From: Molanna angustata
Taxonomy: Eukaryota > Arthropoda > Insecta > Trichoptera > Molannidae
Assembly: GCA_963576475.1 (NCBI GenBank)
Contig: OY754978.1
Location: forward strand, 7,204,629-7,268,628
Length of the DNA: 64,000 nt
Direction: 5' to 3'
Shown: one piece after another, positions 24,803 through 34,995 of the stretch
How the letters are laid out: each line of letters opens with the position of its first letter
Position numbering within the stretch: position 1 is the stretch's first letter
The notes under the pieces: model-generated
What the model saw: the letters and a program-made list of their open reading frames with translations, nothing else
What the model was told of the DNA's origin: nothing
Databases searched by the model: none
Program-made: the position numbers and the translations under genes

Positions 24803-25000
24803 ACGGTCTTAGTGGCTCAGTTGGTTGGGTATTTGACTGCTGATCCAAATGTCCCGGGTTCGATTCCCGGTGGAGACACAGTTTTTAATTGTGTTTTCAG
24901 TCTGGATCTGTGAGACGATTAATATCGTAAGTCTCCAGAATGTGGCAACAGAATGTGTTGTTATTGGGTAGGTACATGTTAAATTGATATTTGACATAGT
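24803..25000 (+). mobile_element. SINE-1, intact tRNA-like head
   Basis: The head has AGTGGCTCAGTTGG (A box), a GACTGCTGATCC anticodon-arm region (loop CTGCTGA) and GGGTTCGATTCCCGG (B box with a full T-stem). The body is GGAGACACAG, CAGTCTGGATCTGTGAGACG, CCAGAATGTGGCAACAG. Best copy of the family here. Confidence 0.85.
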
Positions 25001-25040
25001 ACCTGTTAGTTGCCCGAGAAGAATGACTCCTAAATATACC

Positions 25041-25135
25041 TCAATGTGGGGTAGCCAGCAAAAGGTCTGCGAGTGTGCATTATCTTGCAAAAGTAAGTAC
25101 GACACATGCATGTATATCCACACACCAGTCTATAA
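25041..25135 (-). mobile_element. Retroposon-3 fragment
   Basis: Reverse-oriented 3' half: GTGGGGTAGCCAGC, GTGTGCATTATCTTGCAAAAG and ACACACCAGTCT match 31985-32095. It abuts SINE-1, so one of the two truncates the other. Confidence 0.6.
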
Positions 25136-25139
25136 TAAT

Positions 25140-25260
25140 AATAAAAACTACCGAATGTCGTTCACATGGTCACGTGCCATCCCTTTCTTAGACGTCCCCA
25201 GCCTCTCTTTCTATTCCTGTTAGCCTTGTATATTTTCTTTGACGGGCGTTCTTCACTCGT
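25140..25260 (-). pseudogene. RTE LINE fragment
   Basis: TGTCGTTCACATGGTCACGTGCCATCCCTTTCTTAG and neighbouring sequence align with the 29480-29590 segment of the larger minus-strand RTE LINE (the ERLTKKIYRAERNG region and following GRPRKGWHDHVNE). Only about 40 codons remain. Confidence 0.65.
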
Positions 25261-25672
25261 TCTTTCTAAGTATATAAACAACATATTTTTTAATTAAATT
25301 CATTTGTATAACATATAATAAAAAAACAATAAAAAAACGTATTGCCCTTTACCAAAGTGTAAGTACCTACTCGTGTGTAAATGAAATATTTAAAAGCAAA
25401 AGAAAAAATATTTTATAAACATAATTATTGCTGGACAAAATGAAGTGAATATATTTTACAAATCTGTCTAATTTAACAGGTCTATTTTATTTTTCGTTTG
25501 AATTAATTATTGAACCATACCACCACATTGTACGTGTAGTAGTGCTGTGCAAAACTTGTACGGGGTACACAATTGGCCCACTATATTTTGTCTTTTACTC
25601 TCAACACGTACAAAGGCATGGCGCGACCTTCCTATGTCTTAATGTATTTGAAATAACACATTATGAGTTCTC
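25261..25672. other. Unassigned AT-rich spacer
   Basis: No frame or repeat recognised. Confidence 0.4.
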
Positions 25673-25870
25673 ATTTATTTATTTATTTAAGCATGAATAA
25701 CAGACTAGAAGCCCACTGGTTTCATGCATTTACGAACATAATATACCACCATACATGAACGGACGTAGGTACATAGATTTCATCCAGTCATACATTCAGC
25801 AATATTACACAAAGACTACATATTTTAGAAATTATTTTCTGCAGGAACAACAAAAAAATAAATAAAAAAA
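25673..25870 (-). mobile_element. Probable LINE 3' tail
   Basis: Begins with TTTATTTATTTATTTAAGCA (an (AAAT)n tail on the minus strand) followed by about 170 bp of A-rich 3'-UTR-like sequence. No coding part remains, so this is inferred from tail structure alone. Confidence 0.4.
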
Positions 25871-25924
25871 CAATCATTTGTAATACAAGAAACATTGAAA
25901 CGGCAACTTGTGCATGTTATTAAA

Positions 25925-26075
25925 ATTCTTTTTCATTTGTGTAGGTCTTGAGATCTGTTCATACCGTTGACTTGATAATCTCATGCGATGAGGATCCTCG
26001 ACTGTCACGCCTACTTCTTTGAGGTGATCCTTGTGATATTTTTCCTTCTGAGTTCTCCTGAATCGCGATACTTAG
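25925..26075 (-). pseudogene. Decayed RTE LINE C-terminus
   Basis: Minus-strand translation RIAIQENSEGKISQGSPQRS aligns with RIPRIALQENPAERRTPGRP of the copy at 4645-4888. No tail is visible. A very old copy. Confidence 0.55.
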
Positions 26076-26520
26076 TAACAATAATTACGATTTCATATCT
26101 TTAAATATTAATGCAGACTTCACTCCTTTTTGATTGTGTTATTAAAGTATTAGAAATTTTGCGTATGAATTGATTTAAAATAAATTCCCACCCATGTAGA
26201 GAAGTAATTGTTAATACAGAGTTGACTTGTCGAACATTAACTCCGTGAGGCGTATAGAGGATTATTAATAAATGTAATATTCAATCTTCAGCCAAATTCG
26301 CAATGATTGCATGCAACTTTGTGCCGTGTAACGTTTACAGTAGGATTTTGTGTTTGAAACAAATCGTTTTGATTTAATTATTCCACGGCTAATAAATCTA
26401 ATCGCAAAAGTCATCAAAAGATTTTACAGCGCATTAAATTTTCCGATATGTACGAGTTTCATTGAAATCAAACATATCTATCAAAGTATTAAACTTATTC
26501 TTCTTCAATAGTTTACAAGG
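26076..26520. other. Unassigned spacer
   Basis: No supported frame. Serves as the left flank of the hAT insertion. Confidence 0.4.
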
Positions 26521-27067
26521 CATTCCACCAGTGGCGGCTGGTGACCTAAAATCTAAGAGGGGCTCTAAATTATAATTTTACCTCGATGAAAAATTAACTT
26601 TCATCTAACTTAAATATTTAGGATGATTTATAGTTTAAACTATGTAATATTATGAAATCAATTATGTTAGCCTCAAGGAATTGCAACTGTTTTTCGATCA
26701 TCGCAATGAACAACAAAATATGAATGAATGAAAATATACTATAATCCTTCGCGGGCATCCCGTTTTGCTCGAAATCGGCATAAATTCAGCGTGTACGGCG
26801 AGCTGCGGCGACAGCGGGCGGTCGCGTGCATTGTATGGATTCTCCGGGCACGTCGACTGTGCCCGAGGAATGAAATATGTCATAGAATCTTGCTTTACAA
26901 AGCAGGTAAGTTCAAATACTGTCGCTACAGGCATAAGATGGCAACCATAAATAAAAAAAATGTGTTCCCAAGATTCCATTTCATACATTTTTTGGAATCT
27001 GTTGAACAATGTGTTTGGGAGGGCTGAGCCCGAGAGCCCTTTAGGAAGAGCCGCCACTGCATTCCAC
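26521..27067. mobile_element. Non-autonomous hAT element with 8-bp TSD
   Basis: The element spans 26529-27059 (531 bp) with termini CAGTGGCGGCT and AGCCGCCACTG, flanked by exact CATTCCAC at 26521-26528 and 27060-27067. An 8-bp duplication and CAGTGGCGG termini are diagnostic of hAT. It encodes no transposase. The GC-rich core (26750-26880) gives overlapping frames on both strands; the 130-codon minus-strand frame runs past the terminus and is not a supported gene. Confidence 0.9.
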
Positions 27068-27110
27068 CCAAGTGTTATGATATCTGCCAATTTGAAATTG
27101 TTTTCAAATT

Positions 27111-28632
27111 ACTAGTTGCATGTAACACATGAGATCCAACTGTCGATAGCGATAGTATGTATAGTTGAAGAATTAGAATCAAACTATAAACCCATAAATC
27201 CAAATTATTGAATATTTTAAGATATTTTGTTTTCTATACAACCATGTAGGTATGTATGTAAAGATAGGATAGTATGGAGGTCAGTCCTTTTTTCCTACCC
27301 GGAATATGAAAACAGCATGATGGTATGTATGTATGTTTAGATATTAAGTATCAAACTATTAAGTCTTCTTACATATTGTGTATTGGCGACTGCCATACAA
27401 ATTGTATGAAGCGATGTCGTCACTAAATTCATTTTTTTATAAAAATTGTTTAAAAAAAATTGAGATGTACTTCTATTATATTTATATTTTTTATAGAAAA
27501 GTAAATTATCCAGTTGGGGTGTTTCGGCTTTTTTCAATATTAAAAAAAATGGAATATAGGCAGTTAAACTCATAAATTTATCATAAAAAAATATATATTT
27601 TTTTTTTTTATTTTATTTGAAAAAATGGGCAACGTACAATAATATTTTTTTAAACAAATATAACATAAGTAATTGTAAGCAACATAAGTAATTGTAACTT
27701 AATCAGCCCACCTTTGATTACATGGTGCATTGTACTCACTACTGGTAATAAAAAAAAAAATTATTATTCCTGTCTAACGTGGCTCCTGAAAAGAGTCCTG
27801 GACATACAGAATATGTCCACGGACCTGATCTTTTCCAAATTATTATACGTGGTAAGGCATCGGTACAATGGCGAATTTTGAGCGGCATTAGTGTTTTTTT
27901 TGTCTAAAAAGAACGTTGAGGTGTGTCTTGTTCGTCTGTTTGGTATGTTGAAGTTAATAATTTTCAGAAGGTCTGTACAGTCAATATTGAAGTTTATTAT
28001 GTCATAAAGGTACATTAAGTCTGAGGTCCTTCGTCTTGTCTGTAAAGTCTGCAATTCATGTTTGTAGTTATTACCAAATTTGTACTTCATATGTTTCAAA
28101 AATATTTGTTGTATTCGTTCTATATTGTTAATATAAATATTATATTGTGGATTCCAGATGACTGATGCATGTTCCAATTGACTTCTAACAATTGTGTTAT
28201 ATAGTAAGATAAATGTTTTCTTAATAAAAAATGTTTGAGAAACCCTGAAATTTTTTTGAAAAAAATTAATTTGACTTTTAAAAAAATATGTATTTGTCTA
28301 TGTTTATACCAATTTTCAGCTTTCTAGCTTTTATAGTTTCTGAGATATAAATAAATAAACCAAAAATTCAAAAGATGATAACCCCTGATTGAATCAAAAA
28401 TTCACAATTCTGAGTATAAAAGTTTTGTAGGCCTATAACTATTTATATATTCTGAAATTTTAGGCTTTGTGAATCCAGCGGATCAAAAGTTATAAGGGGA
28501 GGGGGGACAGACACACATACACACACATTTATGGGTTTATGGGCTTTTATGGGTTTTAGTTTGATTCTTATTCTTCAACTATACATACTATCGCTATCGA
28601 CAGTTGGATCTCATGTGTTACATGCAACTAGT
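27111..28632. repeat. Family A copy with ACTAGTTGC ends on both sides
   Basis: Left ACTAGTTGCATGTAACACAT and right ATGTGTTACATGCAACTAGT are inverted; similarity extends about 90 bp inward (CTATCGCTATCGACAGTTGG at right). Other copies have a different end (GTTGGTGTT) on one side, so this one is a true TIR form. It is split by a LINE at 27600-28216. Confidence 0.8.
27600..28216 (-). mobile_element. 5'-truncated Jockey-like LINE inside family A
   Basis: A minus-strand frame at 27764-28177 (137 codons) reads EHASVIWNPQYNIYINNIER, then LMYLYDIINFNIDCTDLL and NIPNRRTRHTS, the characteristic end of Jockey/CR1-type reverse transcriptase ORFs. It ends in a 3' UTR of about 150 bp and a T-rich left border (poly-A tail on the minus strand). 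The frame is still open, so the insertion is moderately young. The flanking family A sequence resumes exactly as in 1820-1860. Confidence 0.85.
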
Positions 28633-29269
28633 TTAAATAAAGTTTCTAGATTTCAAAAAGACTCAAGATTTTATCTGTAAAAAACTAATATATAGGTAGG
28701 TACTTATTTATTTATTTTATTTTATTTTAATCAAATAATGTGTAGTGAAGAATTATTTTTATCAAAATTAACTTTTTTTTCTCAGTCACTTAGTATCGGT
28801 TTATACGTACATTCCACATATTCTTATGTATTGTCGAAAGTTTTGGAAAACCTCGCAGTCTGGGTTGCGTGATGTACATAATGTACCTTGCTTTACTTTT
28901 CTTGAATAATATAGTATACAATGTGATGTATGACCTCGGTGAATTCATCCAACTAAAAGCAACCCGGCCACATGACTATTCTTCCAGGCTAGCAATCAAT
29001 CAAACTCTTGCTACAACTCGATTCGATCTCAATTGTGCGTGTGTGTAATCGCAGCGAGACTTGTATGTGGCACGGAACTGGTTCTCATGTAAGTAAAGTA
29101 TGTTGGGTGAATTTATTTGAAATTCAGTCTTACACGTGCACAACTATTTATGAACTTTCAGTGAAATTTCTTCCTGGGTGATTGATCGCCCTTTTTTATT
29201 TACAATATTTTCTATTGACATTGGTTAAAAATATTTCGTTACCTCATTTTACCTAATACCTACTTATAA
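28633..29269. other. Unassigned spacer
   Basis: No recognised motif; modestly GC-richer at 28960-29090. Confidence 0.4.
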
Positions 29270-30001
29270 CTAAATGTTTTTACATATCAGTAGGTATTTT
29301 GACAGTCTTTTATGAGAAGTACATACATATATACCATCACGCCATGTCCTGGGGTAGGCAGAGAGAACCAAACCCCACATCTTTCTATCCTGGCACGCAT
29401 CACTCGCCTCTTCCACATTCATACATCGTTTCATACATGTTCGTCTATTGCTCACACATCTAACATTTCCGTCTTTCAAAATTTCGTTCACATGGTCGTG
29501 CCATCCCTTTCTTGGGCGTCCCCGACCTCTCATTCCATTCCTTTCCGCTCTGTATATTTTCTTCGTCAGGCGCTCCTCATTCATTCTCCCCATGTGACCA
29601 AACCATCTCAATGTGTTCACTTTCATTCTAGTAATGACATCTTTCTTCAAATTACATTCTTTCCTTATATCCTCGTTTCTTACCCGGTCATACATCGTTC
29701 TATTACAAATCCTTCTTAACGATCTCATTTCAACTGCATTTATTCTACTTTCATGCGTCTTCTGCCGTGTCCAGGTTTCACTTTCATACGTCAAGGTTGA
29801 CACTACGATGGCGTTATGAATGGCAACTTTGGCATCCTTTGATATGTTGCGATCATTCATAATTGGTCTTTGTGCTCCATTCACTCTGTTTCCTGCCATA
29901 ACTCTTCTTTCATGAGAAGTATGCAAATATAACTGTTGAATCATCTTCCAATTTATAAGTTGAATTTGTTCATTCTCCTTCACCAACGCATCTTTTTTCA
30001 T
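29270..30001 (-). pseudogene. RTE-type LINE, C-terminal 243 codons
   Basis: Largest coding relic in the window. It contains LTYESETWTRQKTHESRINA, VEMRSLRRICNRTMYDRVRN, EDIRKECNLKKDVITRMKVN and TLRWFGHMGRMNEERLTKKI, then GRGRPRKGWHDHVNE. This is the 'YG-ETW----' to 'GRPR--W' C-terminal region of RTE-type ORFs, with Gly replaced by Glu in LTYESETW. The 3' end (29325-29375 on the plus strand) carries the GTGATGGTAT and CCCAGGACATGGC tail shared with retroposon-3. Polymerase and endonuclease domains are missing. It abuts another LINE tail at 30002. Confidence 0.85.
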
Positions 30002-30115
30002 CTATTTGTTTATTTAACTTTTTGTACATAATACAAACAAATATAATTCACACTGGTGGGCTTATTTTCACTAGGCAATTTCTTCCAACCAACCAGATTA
30101 CAGAGCGACAGAATT
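30002..30115 (-). mobile_element. LINE 3' tail fragment
   Basis: Reverse complement of the 940-1045 tail: ATTTGTTTATTTAAC, GTACATAATACAAACAAAT and GTGGGCTTATTTTCACTAGG, then GCAATTTCTTCCAACCAACC. It interrupts or truncates the RTE LINE to its left. Confidence 0.65.
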
Positions 30116-30479
30116 ATATATGTACATCAACAAAAATGAAAGCTAAAAAAGAACAAAGAAAATATACATAACACCATAATGAAATATACATAATGAAAAC
30201 AAAAATAATATGATAAATAAAAAAAACATCATAGCAAAAAAAAAAGAATTGGGAAAGAACTAGAAGAGGAATTCGAGATCAGGTGTTTAAGGATAAATAT
30301 TTCTTTTTATTTTTTATTTTTTTACTTAGCAAAGGGAAGGGAGAAAAAGGAGAGGGATCAGGAATTTTCGTAGAGATATCCCTGCTTTAGTCTTTACTTG
30401 AAAATGTAAAGCGAGTTTTATATCAGAGAGCAGGTAAATACCACCACTCACTTTTATACGAAACACACATCAGTCAAGC
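30116..30479. other. Unassigned A-rich spacer
   Basis: A-rich with no frame; probably decayed repeat tail. Confidence 0.4.
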
Positions 30480-30484
30480 ATTAT

Positions 30485-30975
30485 ATCGCAAATATGTTTG
30501 CTATCTACATCATTATACCTCAAATATGTTTGGTACCTTCATTTCATCTTCATTTTTCGAACAGGTTGTTACCATAAGTCTATCATTACGCTGCAAATTT
30601 GTTTGCAATGTACAAAATTATAGCGCAAATATGTTTGCAATCTTATAGCAGGATATTACCATCAGTCAATCATTATACCCTAAATATGTTTGCTATCCAC
30701 ATCACTAAACCGCAAATATGTTTGCTATCTTCGTTATTACATATACCATAAACTTGTTTGCTATCTTCATCATTATACTGCAAATATGTTTGCTATCTTC
30801 GTTATTACATATACCATAAACTTGTTTGCTATCTTCATCATTATACTGCAAATATGTTTGCTATCTTCGTTATTACATATACCATAAACTTGTTTGCTAT
30901 CTTCATCATTATACTGCAAATATGTTTGCTTTCAATCTATCTTCATCATTATACCGCTAATATATATGTTATTAT
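30485..30975. repeat. Tandem array, 68-bp unit (two 34-bp halves)
   Basis: Near-identical units start at 30731, 30799 and 30867. Each has two halves, AAACTTGTTTGCTATCTTC and CAAATATGTTTGCTATC. Degenerate half-units (GCAAATATGTTTGC) extend left to 30490 and right to 30970. Two overlapping plus-strand frames are products of the repeat. Confidence 0.9.
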
Positions 30976-31635
30976 AATCATTAGACATACGTACAATCAC
31001 AAATCGCCGTCTTCATTGTCGGGTATTTTTCATCGGAAGATCGTTTTGTAGGTGAGCTTTTGACAGGTTTTTGAAGCCTCCGCACGTCCGCCGCCCACTC
31101 CCCCCTGACACTGCCGTCCTCTACCCTTACTCCTTCTTCAGCCTCTCCTACCCCTTGTCATGTGCCCGATGCTACGGATACGCCATCAGGAATGCCTAAC
31201 ACATAGCCGTGTGTGAACCTTAAATTGGATTTTGTTTCTTCTGCCGTCATATTTGTCATGAAATTCACACGCGCCCCCTCCCTCTGGCTGCTCTCCTGAA
31301 GCGCGTTTCTCTCACATAATATATAATTTATCAGGGGGTATGACTTCCAAGAATCGTAGAGAAATGCGAGTTACCTACTTATATTGTTATTTGATCAATA
31401 CGGAGCTCCACAAGCGTCACTTACATATTAAGTATCTTACATATAAATTGTAGTTCATTTCTATTCTCATCATTTTATTGCCACAGAAGACACATAATAA
31501 TTACATATTTTTTACATTCTTGTAGTATTCTTCTCATTTTTATCTATCTAAATTCCTTTTTTTTAAAACTTTGGTTTGTTCAACTTCTTCTTTTTGGTTT
31601 ATGTGTTTTTTTATATAATAAAAATGAATATTTTC
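30976..31635. other. Unassigned; C-rich block 31075-31320
   Basis: The block is notably C-rich (CCGCCGCCCACTCCCCCC) compared with its surroundings but has no long frame. It could be a decayed exon or promoter; no motif supports a choice. Confidence 0.4.
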
Positions 31636-31860
31636 TTGTCAAACAAGTACATATACATCTTCCTACATTCCCTAAATCAAGCATAAATGCTTGTGCAATA
31701 ACGAGTTGCCACATTCTTGGGACTTGCATTATTAATCGTCTCACAGATTCAGACTTAAAACACAATTAAAAACTGTGTCCCCACCGGAGTTCGAAGTCGG
31801 GACCCTTGGATCAGCAGTCAGATACCTAAATAACTGAGCCACATGATGAGGTATTGCAAA
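31636..31860 (-). mobile_element. SINE-1, reverse copy
   Basis: The reverse complement shows the head (GGTTCGAACTCCGGT-like B box region, GACTGCTGATCC) and the body CACAGTTTTTAATTGTGTTT, GAGACGATTAATAATGC and GTGGCAACTCG, matching 24803-25000. Confidence 0.8.
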
Positions 31861-31965
31861 AATTTCATTAAAATAATAGTAAATATCTTTTAAATTTATG
31901 TTGCTATATTGTTAAGAAAAGAAAATCAATTAAAGAAACTGAAGATCGACTTTTTTTTTCATACA

Positions 31966-32277
31966 TACAGGTCTACATACCATTACGGCATATAGCGTAA
32001 TATGAGGTAACCAGAGACAGGTGTGCGGGTGCGCATTACCTTATAAAAGGAAGCACGACACACTCGTGTATGCCCACTCACCAGTCTCGTCTCACTCAAA
32101 AAGACAGCATTCATAATGGCGGTGTGAACCTCATTGCTAAACTTTGTGAGATGTTATTATTTTTACATGTTGTATTTTGGGTTAGGTACCCGACTCTTGC
32201 GGTGGTACACCCAAAAACAATGATAATACAAAATAGTGGAAGCACTATTCTATGTCGGTACCACGCAGCATTTTTTT
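31966..32277 (-). mobile_element. Retroposon-3, reverse full-length copy
   Basis: From the left: CATTACGGCATATAG, GAGGTAACCAGAGACAGG, CACTCACCAGTCTCGTCTCA, TGAACCTCATTGCTAAAC and finally GTGGAAGCACTATTCTA. Full match to 18146-18436 in reverse. Confidence 0.8.
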
Positions 32278-32810
32278 TTATTTAATAATAACTTGTTATT
32301 TTTTCTATTCCAATTTCGAATTGATCAAGTAATTTTCCATTGTTGAAACATTGTCATTCTCGTTAAGAAGTGATTATTTTGCATTTCGTATCAATGAATA
32401 TTAAGTTTATGAGTCGTATGTCGCTTTTGCTACGAAATGTTGAAATGTAAGTGCTCCATGTCCTTTTTGACATGTACTAATGAATTAATTATTTACAAAT
32501 TTCGTCATTCCTTGCCACAGTGAAATATATCTGACGTACCAGCGACGCACGCCTGTCCGTCATAATGGCGAATTTCTCACTACTCCGCAGTCGCTTTGAC
32601 AACAATAATTATTATGTGAATTTCTCCATTGTTTCGTTAATTATTCATACAGTTATCACAAACGTCATCAAATTTAGGAAGATTTGTTAATTTGTCGTTT
32701 GCATCGTCTAATAAAGCGAAGTCTGGGAAACAAGATGATGTTTTTTAAGCGAATTCATAATTTTTTGTCCGTTTCACTTTATATTCCTTCTTTTTGCGTA
32801 TGTGAGATTT
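32278..32810. other. Unassigned spacer
   Basis: No supported frame or repeat. Confidence 0.4.
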
Positions 32811-33070
32811 GTTAGGGCGGGTTTTTTCACAGAATAGTTAAATCGGTACTTATAGTTAAAATGTAACTACGGATTATACAAGAAACAGTTAGGGCGGGTT
32901 TTTTCACAGAATTGTTAAATCGGTAGTTATAGTTATAATATAACCACTGGTTATACAAGAAATAGCTCAATATCTTAAAACGGTTTTTTCAAGTGTAGTT
33001 ATGTCATAGTTATAGTTACGGGTGGTGCAGGTATAAAGACCCCAAATATTCCATACAAATTGATAACAGT

Positions 33071-34235
33071 CACTGCCTTCTACAAATAACATAGCCGTGC
33101 TGTAGATTGGCGGGAACGCAAAAATTCACACTAAAGAGACCTATCGCGATATTACATATAAACTTGTAATAGAGCAAATATACATAATTTAATATTTGGC
33201 TGATAGAAAAATGCGTGCCAATACCATTTATTTTAAAATATGTAGATTTAATTTATAATTAAAAGCAAGCATTACGACATTTTAACATAAAATATACTTC
33301 ATTGAATATTTGTTTTTCTCCTATGAAAATGTATTTTTTAACTTCGATTCTATTGATATAAAAAATTGTTATTTTTTATTCGGCATATAAATTAGAATCA
33401 AATAATACTACTAATATTATATAATTAGTATACACAATGTAATCAAAATAATATGACATGTAACAAACACATCCACCAAGCTTCAAATAAGAATAATTCA
33501 CCCATTAGGTTAAGAATATTTTCATTTGATACTATCTTATAATTCCATGTTTGATACTTTTAAAATTACCTGATATTGCATTCTAAAATAAAGTATTTGT
33601 ATTTTATCCTACATCTAAAAAAATATTTACTTACCATTAGTGTCTTGAAATACACAAGTGAAAAGAACCGAGAAGGGGAGTACAAAAAAAATATTAAATT
33701 GAAACATGATAAACACAACTTTATTCCACAATCAAAAATTATAAGACACAAAAATACTATATACATGACAAGCAACTAGTGTTAATACCGGTTAATATAT
33801 AACTTTAGGATAATGTAGACATCTGATAATCAGAAGGCAATTACCATAGGAATACATTTACAATGTTTATTACATAGTTATATTATATGAAACTAAAATT
33901 AAAAAGGTATGTAGGAAGTGCTGTAGTTTGATGTGTATCCGGGACCGAGAGATTGAGAAGAGTAGAAATGATAAATAAGTAAATATCTTGATTTAATTAT
34001 TTTGCCTTATTGTCTTGAGTTCACAATATTAAATTTGGAATATATAGGTATTCGAAATTGACAAAATACTGTATAAAAATGCGTTTTTTTAGCAATTGTA
34101 AACAACTGACAACAGTTCAAACCACACCGACTATTCGCAAATTCATACTAAAATTCATAGATACGAGTCGAAGTTAGGTCTCTTTAACTGTCAACGCGTT
34201 TTCTATAGCACGGCTTTGTTTGAAGCAAGGCAGTG
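33071..34235. mobile_element. Nested TIR element in family E
   Basis: Left CACTGCCTTCTACAAATAAC...AGCCGTGCTGTAGA...AAAGAGACCTA pairs over about 70 bp with the end ...GGTCTCTTTAACTGTC...TCTATAGCACGGCT...GGCAGTG. The 1.0-kb interior is very AT-rich with no long ORF. Copy 2 of family E lacks this segment, supporting later insertion. Confidence 0.65.
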
Positions 34236-34686
34236 AAACAGTACGTTCTGAGCGTTTCCTGTCTCTTTCTTGCGCATCCTATATAAAAGATAGGAGATAT
34301 AGTGTGTCTCGTTTTCTATTATTTATGTATTTGTGGCTCCGAGTAATGGCGGCTGTCATAAATTTGCTGTAATATGGTGAATGCATTTGAATTTTGAATG
34401 TTTGCGAATATCATCGTAACCTAATTTTAAAAAGATATATCTCACTATTTCTTTATACAAGCGTCATCACGCTAAAAATTCGCAGTCCTCGAAACCTAAC
34501 TTTTTTCTTTTTTTTCAATACGTATTCCATTATTTCATCGTAAATATTACTGTCATAATTATATTATACCTACTGTGTTTAGATATTATGATAAAAAAAT
34601 ACGAAATTGACCCGTACAAACGTCAAATGGTCAGTCATGAACAAAAATTACCAGCGACATCTATCATAACTATCAAATATAACTAT

Positions 34687-34832
34687 CGGAAGGAGCCTCC
34701 ACGTAGATTGAGTTTCGGTTAACTTCGGAAAAGCAATCGGGCGTCCCTGGAAACGGCAGAATGCCGGCCAATCCTTCCACCACCGGAGCACCAATCAATA
34801 TGATGGTGTTCCGGACACGGAAAGTAAGTAAG
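34687..34832. mobile_element. Short retro-insert, 9-bp TSD
   Basis: TATAACTAT is duplicated at 34678-34686 and 34833-34841. The 146-bp insert is GC-rich (GGGCGTCCCTGGAAACGGCA) and ends in (GTAA)n. Family E copy 2 has the empty site at about 35700. I do not recognise the parent element. Confidence 0.75.
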
Positions 34833-34995
34833 TATAACTATAACTACTGATTTTCGGCTGGTTATAGTTACGGCTAAAGTAACGGGCTAAATGCGTAGTT
34901 ATATTTTGAAAAATACCATTTCTGTGATGACCAGTGGTAACTATAACTATAACTCTAACTTTAACTATAACTAAGGTTGAAAAAACCCACCCTTA

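Larger units (their letters stand above)
32813..34995. mobile_element. Family E TIR element, copy 1
   Basis: Left GGGCGGGTTTTTTCACAGAA with (TAGTTATAGTTA)n pairs with right TAACTATAACTAAGGTTGAA and AAAAACCCACCCTT. The left terminus is duplicated in tandem with a 77-bp period (32814 and 32891). The body contains a nested TIR element (33071-34235) and a short retro-insert (34687-34832). No transposase. Confidence 0.7.

Noticed and set aside
26698..27090. 130-codon minus-strand frame in the hAT element
   Set aside because: It crosses the transposon terminus into flanking DNA, has no domain, and competes with an open plus-strand frame; no support as a gene.
29312..29719. 135-codon plus-strand frame
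   Set aside because: Antisense shadow of the RTE LINE coding region.
30485..30975. CRISPR-like array
   Set aside because: Repeats are contiguous 68-bp tandem units without unique spacers, in eukaryotic DNA; an ordinary minisatellite.
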